A DNA stretch of 64,000 bases from JAJZNI01 sp035624785 (GCA_035624785.1 DASPQV010000007.1:16035-80034), one strand, 5' to 3'; numbered from the stretch's first letter, positions 52,933-63,905 are shown. The notes: generated by a model from the sequence alone, not told the origin. Made by a program: numbers and translations.

Positions 52933-54486
52933 TCAGCCGATGGCGGCCGTGATCCGCGGGTCCAGGCCGCTCCAGCGGGCCATGTACTGGCGCCGCTCGT
53001 CGACCAGGCGCCGTACCAGCCGCTGGTACTCGTCCCGCCGACCCTGGCGCTCGTAGAGCCGCCGAGGCTGGAGTATCTCGGGGTCGTCGATGCCGGGCAC
53101 GCGGGCCGCCACCTCGTAGCCAAAGTCCGGGTCCCGCTCCCAGGCTATGGCGCCTTCGGCGATGGCCCTGACGATCGCGCTCGAGTGGTGGATGGACACC
53201 TTGGTGCTCCGGGGATCGTCGTCACCGCCGCCGACCCGGCCGGTGTTGAGCAGAAAGACCTCGAAGCCGATGCTGGAATGCAGCTCGAGGAAGCGGTTGG
53301 CCTGCCGCTCGTGGCGGAGCGGGAAGAACGGGTTGGTGCCCGGGACCCGGAGGAACTTGCCCTCCTCGTCCTTGCCCCCCGCGCTGGTGCCCCTGGTTTC
53401 GCCGAGCATGAAGTAGGCGGCAGCCTGGGCAGGGTCGAGACGGGCCACCCCGGGGATGATGCTGTCGTTGCGGTTGAGGATCAGCAGCTGGTCCACCCGC
53501 GAGAGCTCGCGGGCGTCCCGGTGCCACCCCAGGGCCTCCATCCGGAAGACGGCTCGGCCGTTCTGCGTGTAGCTGGTGTCGAAGAAGTCGACCTTGCCAC
53601 TCTCGTCCTGGGAGACGTTCTCCAGGTACGCCTCCGGCTTGCAGACGGCGCCGAAGATGCTCGGCTCGAACTCCGGGTCGAGGCTGAAGGTCTTGGCGAA
53701 GCAGCCGTTCTCGGTGGCCGCGACCCGGCCGTCCGGGTAGAGCGCGACGAAATCGTCCTGGACCGGCTTGGAGTCGTTCTGGCGGGTGAACGTGGTGGTT
53801 GTCTTCCCCGTTCCCGAAAGGCCGACGATGAGCATCGTCTGCTCACCCCGAGGGGTGGGAATCACCTTGCAGCCGGCGTGGAGGGCCAGGCCGCCCCGCC
53901 CGTAGACGATCTGGTTCCACATCCGGAGGCCGCCCTTCTTGGACTCGCCGAAATAGTCGGAGTTCAGCACCCGGGTGACGCCGGCGTCCAGGTCGACCGC
54001 GATCACCCGGTCGTTGGGGTACCCCGGAGCGGGCAGGTTGGGGGTGTAGATGACCGTCAGGCGGGGCGCGAAGTCCCGCCCCGCGTCCTCGGCATCGAAG
54101 TACAGCCAGCGCTGCATGCCGGCGATGTTGGCGTTGGCGGCGTCGATGAACAACCGGATCGGGACCCGGTCTGAGGGGTCGTTGCCGATGTAGCCGTCGA
54201 CGACCAGCATCTCGCGGTCTCGGATGTGGTCATCCTGGAGCCGGGCCAGCCGGGCGCCCTCGTCGCGGCTGACGGTCTGGTCGCTGTGCAGCTCTGGGTG
54301 ATTGGTGACCACGTAGGTGCTGGCCTTGCTCCGCGAGGTGACCCGGGTCTGGACGTTGTAGTTGCCGAAAGCAGTCAGCCGGGCGTTGGGCATCGCCGCG
54401 GTCAGCACCCGCAGCTCCTGGGGGCTCGGGTTCCACTGGGTGGCGCGAGCCTCCGGGAGCGTGCCGGGGGGGGTCTCAATCTTCAT
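52933..54486 (-). CDS. pckA: Phosphoenolpyruvate carboxykinase (ATP)
   Basis: Gluconeogenic: oxaloacetate plus ATP to PEP, CO2 and ADP. 517 residues from ATG 54486 with GGAG 7 nt upstream; a GTG/ATG frame 13 codons earlier exists. Seen: kinase-2-like and P-loop LIVGLSGTGKTTTTF, TYVVTNHPELHSDQTVSRDE, NSDYFGESKKGGLRMWN, and the catalytic YTQNGRAVFRMEALG-region (shown as SYTQNGRAVFRMEA). Carbon from acetyl-CoA or amino acids would enter sugar and glucan synthesis through this enzyme. Confidence 0.9.
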   Translation of the reverse strand: MKIETPPGTLPEARATQWNPSPQELRVLTAAMPNARLTAFGNYNVQTRVTSRSKASTYVVTNHPELHSDQTVSRDEGARLARLQDDHIRDREMLVVDGYIGNDPSDRVPIRLFIDAANANIAGMQRWLYFDAEDAGRDFAPRLTVIYTPNLPAPGYPNDRVIAVDLDAGVTRVLNSDYFGESKKGGLRMWNQIVYGRGGLALHAGCKVIPTPRGEQTMLIVGLSGTGKTTTTFTRQNDSKPVQDDFVALYPDGRVAATENGCFAKTFSLDPEFEPSIFGAVCKPEAYLENVSQDESGKVDFFDTSYTQNGRAVFRMEALGWHRDARELSRVDQLLILNRNDSIIPGVARLDPAQAAAYFMLGETRGTSAGGKDEEGKFLRVPGTNPFFPLRHERQANRFLELHSSIGFEVFLLNTGRVGGGDDDPRSTKVSIHHSSAIVRAIAEGAIAWERDPDFGYEVAARVPGIDDPEILQPRRLYERQGRRDEYQRLVRRLVDERRQYMARWSGLDPRITAAIG

Positions 54487-54615
54487 TGAGGGTCTCCGGT
54501 GTCGTTCGGCACCGAACCGGACCACCGCGACCCGGGGGGCTGGGCCGGCCGGGGCAGCCAGAGTTGACGGTAGCGGTCACTGTACCAAGGCGAGCGCCAG
54601 AGCCGCCCCCACGCT

Positions 54616-56361
54616 TCAGGTCGGGGAACGCTTGAGGAGCTGCTCGAAACCGTCTGGCGGGACCGGGGGGCTGAACAGGAATCCCTGGAGCAGGTCGCAG
54701 CCGCTGCGACGCAGGAAGGCGAGCTGCTCGGGCGTCTCGACGCCCTCCGCGGTGACCCCGAGGCCGAGCCGGTGGCCCAGGTCTATCATCGCCGCCACCA
54801 GCGGGGCGTCGTCCTCCTCGCGTCGGACCGAGGTGAGAAAGGATCGGTCGATCTTGAGCCGGTCGATCGGGAAGGTGGCCAGCTTGCTCAGGCTCGAGTA
54901 GCCGGTCCCGAAGTCGTCGACGGCCACGCCGATCCCCGCGCGCCGCAGATGGCGCAGCTCCTCCAGGGCCTCGGCGGGCTGGGTTACCGCGGTGGTCTCG
55001 GTGACCTCGACCTCGAGGCGGTTGCCGGGCAGCTCCGACTCCCAGAGCGCCGCCTCCACCCGGTCGACCAGGTCCCCGCTTCCCAGCTCGCGTCCGGAGA
55101 CGTTGACGGCGACGAAGAGATCACCCAGCCCCGACCTGCGCCAGGCGGCCACCTGGGCGCAGGCGGTCCGCATCACCCAGGTGTCGATGCCACCGATGAG
55201 GCCGGTCTCCTCGGCGACCGGTATGAAGTTGTCGGGGGCGATCAAGCCCCGGCCGGGGTGCCACCAGCGCACCAGCGCCTCGCAGCCCACGATGGCGCCG
55301 TCGGCCATCGAGATCAGGGGCTGGAAGTGGAGTCGCAGCTGGCCCAGCTCGATGGCGCGGCGGAGGTCCTGTTCCACCTCGAGCCGCTGCCGGGCCGAAG
55401 CGTGCATGTCGGGGGTGAACACCTCCACCCGTCCTCGCCCCGCCGTCTTGGCCGAGTGCATGGCCAGCTCGGCGTCGCGCAGCATGGCCTCCGCCTGCGT
55501 CCGGGGATTGGCGGTCCAGGCGACCCCGATGCTCAGGCCGACGGCCACCCGGCCTGCGGAGAAGTCGAGCGGGGCGTCGAAGGCTTCCCGGAGCCGTTCA
55601 GCGACCTCCAACGCCCTCCGCTCCTCCCCGACCTCCTCGAGCAGCACGGCGAACTCGTCGGCGCTGAGCCTGGCGACGGTGTCTCCGGGCCGCAGGGCTG
55701 TGGCGAGCCGCGCGGCCACGGCTTGGAGCAGGCCGTCGCCGGCGGTGTAACCGAGGCTGTCATTGACCGCCTTGAAGTGATCGACGTCGATGAAGAGCAC
55801 GGCGATGGCGGCGCTCCGCCGCCGCATCCGGGTCAGTGCGTGGCCGACGCGCTCGACGAAGAGCGCCCGATTGGGGCCGCCGGTCAAGGGATCGCGGAGA
55901 ACGCCCTCGCGCAGCTCCGTCTCCAACCGGTTGCGCTCGGTGACGTCGTTGATGATCGACAGAAAGGCCGGCCGGCCGTTGAACTCGAAGGGCACGCTGC
56001 TCACCTCGACGTCGATCCAGCGGCCGTCCTTGAGCCGGTGGTGGCGTGGGCTGAAGGCGGACGATCGGGTTCGGGCCAGGTCGAAGTCGGCGACCCACCT
56101 GCTGTCGGGGCGGATCACCGTGGCCGGCATGGCTGCAAACTCCTCGGTCGTGTACCCGTACTTCTGGACGGCGGTGTCGTTGACGGCCAGAAAGTGCTGG
56201 GACTCGGCATCGATGATCCACATCGGCTGGGGGTTCTCGAAGAACAGGCGGCGGAGGTCCGCCTCGGTCGTGCCGCTGGCACTTTCCGGCCGGGGCTGGT
56301 GCCGCGGGAGGGCTGGCCGCGGCTTCCTGCCCGTGCTGGTCGCGGGAGCGCGCGAGGACAT
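54616..56361 (-). CDS. PAS-GGDEF-EAL protein, GGDEF degenerate
   Basis: 581 residues. Seen: PAS domain about 33-145 (LFFENPQPMWIIDAESQHFL), GGDEF domain with DPLTGGPNRALF and the signature site RLS233-A-D-E-F237 in place of GGDEF, and an EAL domain with C-EALVRW (361), AVNVSG, VEVTET, VAVDDFGTGYSSL, RLKIDRSF, TAEGVETPE and LLQGFLFS, all catalytic positions intact. So it is probably a c-di-GMP phosphodiesterase with a non-synthesising GGDEF that may bind GTP as a regulator. No membrane helix. Confidence 0.88.
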   Translation of the reverse strand: MSSRAPATSTGRKPRPALPRHQPRPESASGTTEADLRRLFFENPQPMWIIDAESQHFLAVNDTAVQKYGYTTEEFAAMPATVIRPDSRWVADFDLARTRSSAFSPRHHRLKDGRWIDVEVSSVPFEFNGRPAFLSIINDVTERNRLETELREGVLRDPLTGGPNRALFVERVGHALTRMRRRSAAIAVLFIDVDHFKAVNDSLGYTAGDGLLQAVAARLATALRPGDTVARLSADEFAVLLEEVGEERRALEVAERLREAFDAPLDFSAGRVAVGLSIGVAWTANPRTQAEAMLRDAELAMHSAKTAGRGRVEVFTPDMHASARQRLEVEQDLRRAIELGQLRLHFQPLISMADGAIVGCEALVRWWHPGRGLIAPDNFIPVAEETGLIGGIDTWVMRTACAQVAAWRRSGLGDLFVAVNVSGRELGSGDLVDRVEAALWESELPGNRLEVEVTETTAVTQPAEALEELRHLRRAGIGVAVDDFGTGYSSLSKLATFPIDRLKIDRSFLTSVRREEDDAPLVAAMIDLGHRLGLGVTAEGVETPEQLAFLRRSGCDLLQGFLFSPPVPPDGFEQLLKRSPT

Positions 56362-56570
56362 GGCTCAGATCACCGTAATGAGCTGCGGCTCTCGGAAGGT
56401 CAAAGCCGGGTCACGAAGCCGTCGCCGCAGTGCTCTGAGCCGCTCGCGGAGCCGCTGTCCGGTGCAGATGACCCAGCGGGCCGGCGGTGCACCTGCACCA
56501 TGCCGGGCAGGCCGGGCCCGCTCGGGCGAGCTTGGGCCGGTGAAGCGTCCCGGCGCCTCCGGTGCCGTAA

Positions 56571-56576
56571 TACCCT
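56571..56576 (+). promoter_or_regulatory. -10 box of the debranching enzyme gene, leaderless layout
   Basis: TACCCT, exactly 6 nt, GTG 56583. Confidence 0.5.
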
Positions 56577-56582
56577 GGGCCG

Positions 56583-58829
56583 GTGGCGCTCCGTCCCCAG
56601 GTCGAGCCCGCCCTGGTCCCAGCCCTGCCCGACCGCCGGAAGGCGCTGCGCAGCTCGCGCGCCGTGGTCTCGCCGGGGCCGCACTCCGTCACCCTCAGCC
56701 ACGGTTCGACCTTCCTGGTCTGCGATCACGACGGCTCGATCCGCCCCCGGTCGGCGGCCTCCTCCGGGGTGTATTCGGATGACACCCGCTTCGTCTCGCG
56801 GCACGAGATCTTTCTGAACGACCGCCCCCTGACGTGTTTGGCGGCGGCCCGGCTCAGCTTTCGTCACGCCCGCTGGACCTACACCGCCAGCGCGCTGCCC
56901 TCGCCGGAGGGACGCGAGGGGAGCGGGCGGGTGACGGTGACCCTCGACCGCGTCATCAGCGCAAGGAGGCTGCGCGAGGACTACAGCGTCCGAGCCTACG
57001 GGCGGGTCCCGCCCACCATGCTCCAGCTCCAGCTCGAATCCGATTTCGCCGACCTCTTCGAGGTCAGGACGGCGAGGTGGCAGCGCCGCGCCGGCGTCAA
57101 CACGAGCTGGACCGGCGGCTTCCGGCTCGAGACCCGCTACGAGCGGGAGGACTTCGTACGCCGTTGCCTCGTCCGGATGGTCTCCCACGACCGCTCCGCG
57201 ACCTACGCCAGCGGGATGCTGCGCTTTCCGATCGAGCGGTGGCACGACGGCGAGTGGAGGGTCACCCTCCAGTACGACCTGCTCACGGCGGCGCGGACGC
57301 GACCTCCCCTCCGGCCTCCCCGGGCGCCCGAGCACGACCTCTCCGACCGGGCGGAGCGTCTGCGGCGGCGCTGGCATCGGACCGTGGCCCGGGTCGATTC
57401 CACCGACCTTCGGCTCCGGCTCGCCTTCGACCAGGCGCTCGAGGACTTCGCCGCCCTGCGCCTCTACGACCTCGACCTCTCCGCCGATGTCTGGGTCCCT
57501 GCCGCCGGCATCCCCTGGTACGTGGCGGTCTTCGGGCGGGACTCGATCATCGCCTCGCTGCAGGCGCTGCCCGTCCATCCGCTCTTCGCGATCGGGACCC
57601 TCCAGAAGCTGGGCCAGTGGCAGGCCCGCGAGCTGGACCCGGAGCGGGACGCCGAGCCTGGCAAGATCAGCCACGAGATGCGGGTGGGGGAGTGGGCCCA
57701 CTTCCACACGGTTCCCCATTCGCCCTACTACGGGACCGCGGACGCCACCCCTCTCTACCTGCTGCTGCTTGGGGAGACCTACCGCTGGTTGGGCGACCCG
57801 GGGCCGCTGCTGCGGCTCCGCGAAGTGGCCATCCGCTGCCTGGAGTGGATCGACGGCTATGGCGACCGCGACGGAGACGGGCTGCAGGAGTACGCCCCGC
57901 TGACTCCGTCGGGCTACCGCAACCAGTGCTGGCGCGATGCCAGCGACGGCGTCCTCGATGAGCAGGGCGGGAATCCACCGCACCCGATCGGGACCTGCGA
58001 GATGCAGGCCTACGTGTACGCCGCCAAGCTGGCCATGGCCGGCCTCTTCGAGGCGTGGGATGACGGAGCCCGCGCCGCGCAACTGCGTCAGCAGGCCGGC
58101 GAGCTGCGGCGTCGCTTCATGGAGAGCTACTGGATGGCCGACGAGAGCACGGTGGCCTTCGCCCTGGATGGTGAGAAGCGCCAGGTGCGCACCGCGACCT
58201 CCAACCCGGGCCACTGTCTCTGGCTGGGGATCCTGGGCGGAGCGGCCGCCCAGTCAGCGGCCGAGCGCCTGATGCGGCCCGACCTCTTCTCCGGCTTCGG
58301 GCTCCGCACCCTCTCCAGCGGGCACCCCAGCTACGACCCGCACTCGTACCAGCGGGGCTCGGTGTGGCCGCACGACACCATGATCGCGGCGGCGGGGATG
58401 CGGCGCTGCGGCCGGGACCAGGATGCCTGGAAGCTGATCGACGGCGTGCTCGCCGCCGCCGCATCGCTGGAGGGCTTCCAGCTGCCCGAGCTCTTCGCCG
58501 GTCTCCGGCGGCGGCCGCCTGACACCCCCGTGCCCTATGAGCAGGCCAACGTTCCTCAGGCCTGGGCCGCGGGGGCGGTCTTCCAGGCGGTGCGCATCCT
58601 GCTCGGCCTCGAACCCGACGTGCCGGCAGGCCGCCTCTACCTCCACCCCGCGCTTCCACCCTGGTGCCCGGAGCTGGTGCTCGACAACGTCAGGGTTGGG
58701 GACCGGAGACTTCGCATCGCGGCCCGGCGCCGGGCCGACGGCACCTCGGACGTCGACCTGGGTGGCCAGGTCGGGCATCTGCAGGTGGTCCAGGGCCCAC
58801 CCCCCTGGTGGAACGACCAAGAGGCCTAG
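56583..58829 (+). CDS. Amylo-alpha-1,6-glucosidase / glycogen debranching enzyme (GDE type)
   Basis: 748 residues. Seen: N-terminal GDE_N beta-domain with GIYSDDTRFVSRHEIFLND-type segment (here GVYSDDTRFVSRHE), then a six-hairpin (alpha/alpha)6 barrel with PWYVAVFGRDSIIASLQ, PGKISHEMRVGEWAH, HSPYYGTADATPLYLLLLG, NQCWRDASDGVL, and HDTMIAAAGM, the GH63/GDE family pattern. Releases branch residues from alpha-glucan, the opposite of GlgB. Starts as a leaderless message. Confidence 0.88.
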   Translation: MALRPQVEPALVPALPDRRKALRSSRAVVSPGPHSVTLSHGSTFLVCDHDGSIRPRSAASSGVYSDDTRFVSRHEIFLNDRPLTCLAAARLSFRHARWTYTASALPSPEGREGSGRVTVTLDRVISARRLREDYSVRAYGRVPPTMLQLQLESDFADLFEVRTARWQRRAGVNTSWTGGFRLETRYEREDFVRRCLVRMVSHDRSATYASGMLRFPIERWHDGEWRVTLQYDLLTAARTRPPLRPPRAPEHDLSDRAERLRRRWHRTVARVDSTDLRLRLAFDQALEDFAALRLYDLDLSADVWVPAAGIPWYVAVFGRDSIIASLQALPVHPLFAIGTLQKLGQWQARELDPERDAEPGKISHEMRVGEWAHFHTVPHSPYYGTADATPLYLLLLGETYRWLGDPGPLLRLREVAIRCLEWIDGYGDRDGDGLQEYAPLTPSGYRNQCWRDASDGVLDEQGGNPPHPIGTCEMQAYVYAAKLAMAGLFEAWDDGARAAQLRQQAGELRRRFMESYWMADESTVAFALDGEKRQVRTATSNPGHCLWLGILGGAAAQSAAERLMRPDLFSGFGLRTLSSGHPSYDPHSYQRGSVWPHDTMIAAAGMRRCGRDQDAWKLIDGVLAAAASLEGFQLPELFAGLRRRPPDTPVPYEQANVPQAWAAGAVFQAVRILLGLEPDVPAGRLYLHPALPPWCPELVLDNVRVGDRRLRIAARRRADGTSDVDLGGQVGHLQVVQGPPPWWNDQEA

Positions 58830-58838
58830 CGCGCTGCA

Positions 58839-60026
58839 CTAGTTGCTGGCGGTGAGTGTCTCCCCGCGGCCGCGGAGCGGGCGGAGCCAGGCGGCGGGAC
58901 GGGACCCGTCCGCGGCCGCCCCCCGGCCTTTCCCGGCGGGCGTCCCGAGGGCCATCGCCGCGCCGGCGGTGTCGAGGGCCCGGGCGTAGGCGTCCACGTA
59001 TCCGGCGGCCATTCGGCGAGGGTGGAAGCGCAGGCGCGCATGGCGCGCGCAGCGCCCACGATCGATGGCCACCGCCGAGCCGGTGGCCGCGACCATCGCG
59101 TCCACGTCGGGCACCAGGAAGCCGGTGGTCCCCTCGCTGACCAGCTCCGGGGCCGCTCCGCGGGGAAAGGCGATCACCGGCGTTCCGCTGCACATCGCCT
59201 CGGCCATGTACAGACCGAAGGGCTCCTCCCACTGCAGAGGGGCGAGCAGCGCCGTCGCGCCCGCCAGCAGCCGGGCCTTCCGCTCCCCGGCGACGTTGGG
59301 GATGTGGATCACCCGGTCGCCGTCGATGCCAGGGGCGATCCGCGTCTCGTAGTACTCGCGACCCTCGGCGGTGGCCTCCACCTTCCCGGCCAGGACCAGG
59401 CGAAGCCCGCTGCGCCGAGCTACCTCGAGGGCGACGTGCTGCCCCTTGTCGGGGCAGATCCGAGCCAGTGAGAGCAGATAGGGCTGGTCCCGGTCAGGCG
59501 AGTGCCCTACCGCCAAGTTGTCGACGTCCACCGCGTTGTGGACCACCGCCACCCAGGGGAGCCCGGCCCCCGACTCGCGCTGGGCCTGGCTGATGGCGGT
59601 GAGCGCGACCCGATCGCCGAGGCTGTCGAGGAAGGTTCGCGCCGGCTCGATGAGCGGACCGTGCACGGTGTGAAGCACCGGTGCCGGCGCCCGCAGCGCC
59701 AGGCCGAGCAGGACGGCCTGGCCGCCGTGGTCGTGGATGACGTCGAATCTCCCCATCGAGCAGAGGCGGTCCAGCACCCGGGCGGCGTAGGTCAGGTCCC
59801 GGACCTGCTGCTCCGGGCGTCCCAGCGCCTCGGCCCACTCCCGGAGCGCGATCGGATGGGTCGCCAGCCGCGACCCCTGCACCCCAAACAGGACGACGTC
59901 GTGCCCCCGCGCCCGCAGCTCCCGGGCCAGCAGGCCCACGACCAGCTCGGTGCCGCCGTATCCGTCCGGGGGCACGGGGTACCAGGGTGGGGCGATCAGG
60001 GCGATCCGAAGCCGGCCTCGAGACAT
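58839..60026 (-). CDS. GT4-family glycosyltransferase
   Basis: 395 residues from ATG 60026, chosen for the conserved RIALIAPPWYPVPPDGYGGTE N-terminus (here split: IALIAPPWYPVPPDGYGG); a long open frame upstream is not family-like. Seen: IHDHGGQAVLLGL, LSLARICPDKGQHVALE (donor-site start), and the GT4 C-terminal motif AEAMCSGTPVIAFPRGAAPELV with the E-x7-E pair. Transfers a sugar from a nucleotide donor; acceptor unknown. A basic Gly/Ala/Arg-rich tail ends the protein. Converges with the debranching gene, divergent from MarR. Confidence 0.85.
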   Translation of the reverse strand: MSRGRLRIALIAPPWYPVPPDGYGGTELVVGLLARELRARGHDVVLFGVQGSRLATHPIALREWAEALGRPEQQVRDLTYAARVLDRLCSMGRFDVIHDHGGQAVLLGLALRAPAPVLHTVHGPLIEPARTFLDSLGDRVALTAISQAQRESGAGLPWVAVVHNAVDVDNLAVGHSPDRDQPYLLSLARICPDKGQHVALEVARRSGLRLVLAGKVEATAEGREYYETRIAPGIDGDRVIHIPNVAGERKARLLAGATALLAPLQWEEPFGLYMAEAMCSGTPVIAFPRGAAPELVSEGTTGFLVPDVDAMVAATGSAVAIDRGRCARHARLRFHPRRMAAGYVDAYARALDTAGAAMALGTPAGKGRGAAADGSRPAAWLRPLRGRGETLTASN

Positions 60027-60237
60027 GCCAGTTCCTGTGCTCGTTGGTCGGGTGGGGGCCGATGAAGCGGGGTCCCCCCGCCGGGAGCGCGGAGTAGCCG
60101 TGAGCTCGGGAGCGCTCGCCACCGCCCCACTTCCCCTGCGTGGGGACATCATAGGCCGAGGCCCCCAACCGGTGCCCTGATTGGCCATTTGGGCCCAGCG
60201 CTCATGTACGACTTGATGAGGCCGAGCTGGCGGTAAC

Positions 60238-60252
60238 TCTGTCTGCGACAGA
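60238..60252. promoter_or_regulatory. Perfect palindrome over the marR promoter, candidate operator
   Basis: TCTGTC-TGC-GACAGA, 6-bp arms around 3 bp, ending 5 bp before the TACTCT -10 box (60258-60263). Placement between -35 and -10 is typical for an autoregulated MarR gene. The binding protein is inferred, not shown. Confidence 0.45.
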
Positions 60253-60257
60253 TGTGA

Positions 60258-60263
60258 TACTCT
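60258..60263 (+). promoter_or_regulatory. -10 box of the MarR gene, leaderless layout
   Basis: TACTCT, 7 nt, ATG 60271. Confidence 0.5.
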
Positions 60264-60270
60264 CCCCGGC

Positions 60271-60766
60271 ATGCGCGCGCTCTCGACCCCGTCGCTGGCA
60301 GCCGGCCTCAGCAGCACGCTGAGCAGGCTTCGGCGATCGCTGAATCGCCGGGTGCGGGCCGCCATCGGGGTCCCGCCGCTGCCCGAAGCCCAGCTCGAGG
60401 TCCTCCGCCTCGTCCAGCGCAGGCCCGCCACCAGCATCCACGACGCGGCGCGCGAGCTGGGGGTCGCCTCCAACACCGTCAGCACCCTGGTCCACCGGCT
60501 GACCGAGGCCGGGCTCATCGAACGGGAGGCGGACCCGGCGGACGGGCGGGTGGCGCGCCTCAGCCTCACCCCTGCCGCGGCCCGCCGGCTCGAGACCTGG
60601 CGCAACCGGCGCCACGAGATCCTGACCGGTCTGCTCCGCAGCTTCGGGGAGGATGACCTGGAGAGTCTGGCCACCGCCCTTCCAGTGCTGGAGCGGCTGG
60701 TGACCCTGCTCGAGTCGGAGCCGGATGGTGGCGACGGCCGCGTTCTCCCCGCCTGGGAGGCGCCCG

Positions 60767-60777
<11 letters not shown>
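60271..60777 (+). CDS. MarR-family transcriptional regulator
   Basis: 168 residues. Seen: winged helix with PEAQLEVLRLVQRRPATSIH, AARELGVASNTVSTLVHRLT (recognition helix), GLIEREADPADGRVARLSLT (wing with the DxRxxxLxLT pattern). Probably represses its own operon with the downstream ABC exporter, and is released by a small aromatic ligand or drug, as the family does. It overlaps the ATPase gene by 11 bp. Confidence 0.88.
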
Positions 60778-61615
<838 letters not shown>

Positions 61616-62448
61616 GCCGGAGATCCCGGTCGCCGCGGTCCCGCCCTGGTGGCGGCTCTACCCCAGCCGCATCCTCACTTTCTGGCTGGTCGAGCTGCGC
61701 AAGATCCGCCACGACCGCACTGAGCTGTACACCCGAGCCGTCCAGCCCGTCCTCTGGCTGCTCATCTTCGGCGAGACCTTCAGCCGGATCCGGGCCATCC
61801 CCACTCCGCCGGGGATCAGCTATCTGGCCTACCTGTCGCCCGGGATCATGGCCCAGTCGGCTCTTTTCATCGCCATCTTCTTCGGCATCCAGATCATCTG
61901 GGAGCGGGACTCGGGGATCCTCACCAAGCTGATGGCGACCCCCACGCCCCGGCTCGCCCTGATCAGCGGCAAGGCGTTCGCCGCCGGGGTGCGATCGGTC
62001 TCTCAGGTGGTGGTGGTCCTGGTGCTGTCGGCGATCCTCCAGATCCGTTTCGACTGGGCTCCCTGGAAGCTCCTGGGCGCCGCCGCCATCGTGGTGCTGG
62101 GCGCCGCCTTCTTCTCCTGCCTCTCCATGACCATCGCCGGGATCGTGCTCCACCGCGACCGGCTGATGGGCTTCGGGCAGATGATCACCATGCCGCTGTT
62201 CTTCGCCTCCAACGCCCTCTATCCGGTCAAGGTGATGCCGGGGTGGTTGCAGGGGCTGAGCGCGGTCAACCCGATGAGCTACGAGGTCGACGCCCTCCGC
62301 GGCTTCCTGCTCGGAACCTCCAGCAATCTGGGACTGGACTTCGCGATCCTGGTGGTGGCCGTGGTCGTCGGAGTGGCCGCCTCCGCCGCCCTCCTGCCCC
62401 GGCTCGCCCGCTGACCGGGGCCTCGACACCGGCCCGAGGCGCCCGCCA

Positions 62449-63687
62449 TCAGGTCAGCGGCGCGCCAGAGCCTCCGGTCGATTCCAGGACGATGGCGACC
62501 AGGCCGAGGAGGGCCAGCGCACCGCCGGCGAGCGGCAGCCAGCGCAGTCCGGCGGTGGACAGCACGGCGCCGCCGACCAGGGGGCCGGTCGCGATCCCGA
62601 TGTTGAAGGAGGCGGAGTACCACGCCGAGGCGATGTCGGTGCGTCTCGGGGCGACCACCAGCACGTGGCTCTGGAAGGACAGCGCGGCCCCGGACAGGCC
62701 GACTCCGGCAAAGGTCTGCAGCACCACCGCGGCGGCTCCCGCGCCGCCCGCCGCGAAGAGCACGAGCAGCGCCGCCGACAGCACGGCGACTGCGCCCACC
62801 CGGGTCAGCCTCGGGCGGCGGTCGATCAGCAGCCCGGTGACGGCGACGCCGATAGCGTCGGCGACGCCCACCAGCAGGAGGACGGGGGCGATCGCCCGGA
62901 GGGGCAGGCCGCTCACCCGGGTCAGGTACTCGGTGACGTAGGTGTAGGCGGTGAAGGACCCAGCCACGCAGAGGATGGTGGCGGCGATGGTCAGACCGTA
63001 GCGGCGGCGGTCCGGCTGGCTGCCTCGCGCCGCCGCCTCCTCGTGGAGCGCAGTCGCGGGGAGGAGCAGCGACAGCGCGGCGACATCGATGGCACCGAGG
63101 CCGGAGAGGGCGGCGAAGGCCAGCCGCCAGCCCGCCTGCTGGCCGATCCAGGTCGCCGCCGGCACCCCCAGGATCAGGGCCATCGAGCTGCCCACGAAAA
63201 CCCCGGCCACCGCCCGCCCGCGCCGGCTCGGGGGGACCATGCCGGCAGCCACTACCGCGACGATCGACCAGAACACCGCCTGGGCGAGGGCGGTCACCAC
63301 CCGGGCCGCGACCAGCCACGGGTAGCCGGGCGACCCCGCTGCGGCGAGTGTTCCCAGGACGAAGATCGCCGCCAGCCCACCCATCAGGGAGCGGCGGGGA
63401 AGCCGGCGGGTGAGGCGGGTCAGCGGGGCGGAGACCGCGACCACCACCAGGGCGTAGACGGTGACCAGGGCCCCGGTGGTCGAGACCGAGGTGCGCAGAC
63501 CAGCGGCGAGCTGGGGGAGCAGTCCCACCGGGAGGGTCTCGCCGGTGACGAAGCAGAAGGCGGCGCCGCCCAGGGCGGCGACGGCGGCCACCGACCCCGC
63601 CCCGCTTCCGCCGCGGGGCGCTTTCCCCGTCTCGGGGACGGCATGGGCCGCCCCCTCGCCCAACCTCTGCGCGCCTGCCCTGGTCAC
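62449..63687 (-). CDS. MFS transporter (AraJ/drug-efflux type)
   Basis: 412 residues from GTG 63687; the frame is open 29 codons further up. Twelve predicted membrane helices. Seen: GETLPVGLLPQLAAGL, the A-motif-like APLTRLTRRLPRRSLMGGLA loop between helices 2 and 3, VTALAQAVFWSIVAVVAAGM, and C-terminal NIGIATGPLVGGAVL, fitting sugar/drug proton antiporters of the AraJ group. Substrate unknown. A perfect GTTGCGCAAC palindrome lies just upstream. Confidence 0.85.
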   Translation of the reverse strand: MTRAGAQRLGEGAAHAVPETGKAPRGGSGAGSVAAVAALGGAAFCFVTGETLPVGLLPQLAAGLRTSVSTTGALVTVYALVVVAVSAPLTRLTRRLPRRSLMGGLAAIFVLGTLAAAGSPGYPWLVAARVVTALAQAVFWSIVAVVAAGMVPPSRRGRAVAGVFVGSSMALILGVPAATWIGQQAGWRLAFAALSGLGAIDVAALSLLLPATALHEEAAARGSQPDRRRYGLTIAATILCVAGSFTAYTYVTEYLTRVSGLPLRAIAPVLLLVGVADAIGVAVTGLLIDRRPRLTRVGAVAVLSAALLVLFAAGGAGAAAVVLQTFAGVGLSGAALSFQSHVLVVAPRRTDIASAWYSASFNIGIATGPLVGGAVLSTAGLRWLPLAGGALALLGLVAIVLESTGGSGAPLT

Positions 63688-63700
63688 GTTCGCGTCCCCC

Positions 63701-63710
63701 GTTGCGCAAC
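63701..63710. promoter_or_regulatory. Perfect 10-bp palindrome upstream of the MFS gene
   Basis: GTTGCGCAAC, 13 nt before the MFS start codon on the minus strand. Possible operator of a TetR/MarR-type regulator, but short enough to arise by chance. Confidence 0.3.
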
Positions 63711-63899
63711 GGCGGAGGGTCGGAGTCTCGGCCGAGAAGCTGGGGAAGCTTGCCGCGAGAGGGTGCCGGAGCACCTCCGGGGTGGCTCCGAGCCGCCGGT
63801 GGCCCGACCGCGCAGGGTACTGGAGAAACGGTGGTGTGGCCCGCTGATGATCTCGCCGGCCGAGACGGCGCTGGTCGCCGGCCGTCCCGGTGCCGGGTG

Positions 63900-63905
63900 T
63901 ACCCT
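63900..63905 (+). promoter_or_regulatory. -10 box of the aminotransferase gene at the window end, leaderless layout
   Basis: TACCCT, exactly 6 nt, GTG 63912. Confidence 0.5.

Noticed and set aside
59535..59543. GTTGTGGAC, one arm of the 24-bp palindrome family.
   Set aside because: It is inside the GT4 gene and the second arm is missing at the right distance, so it is a chance half-site.
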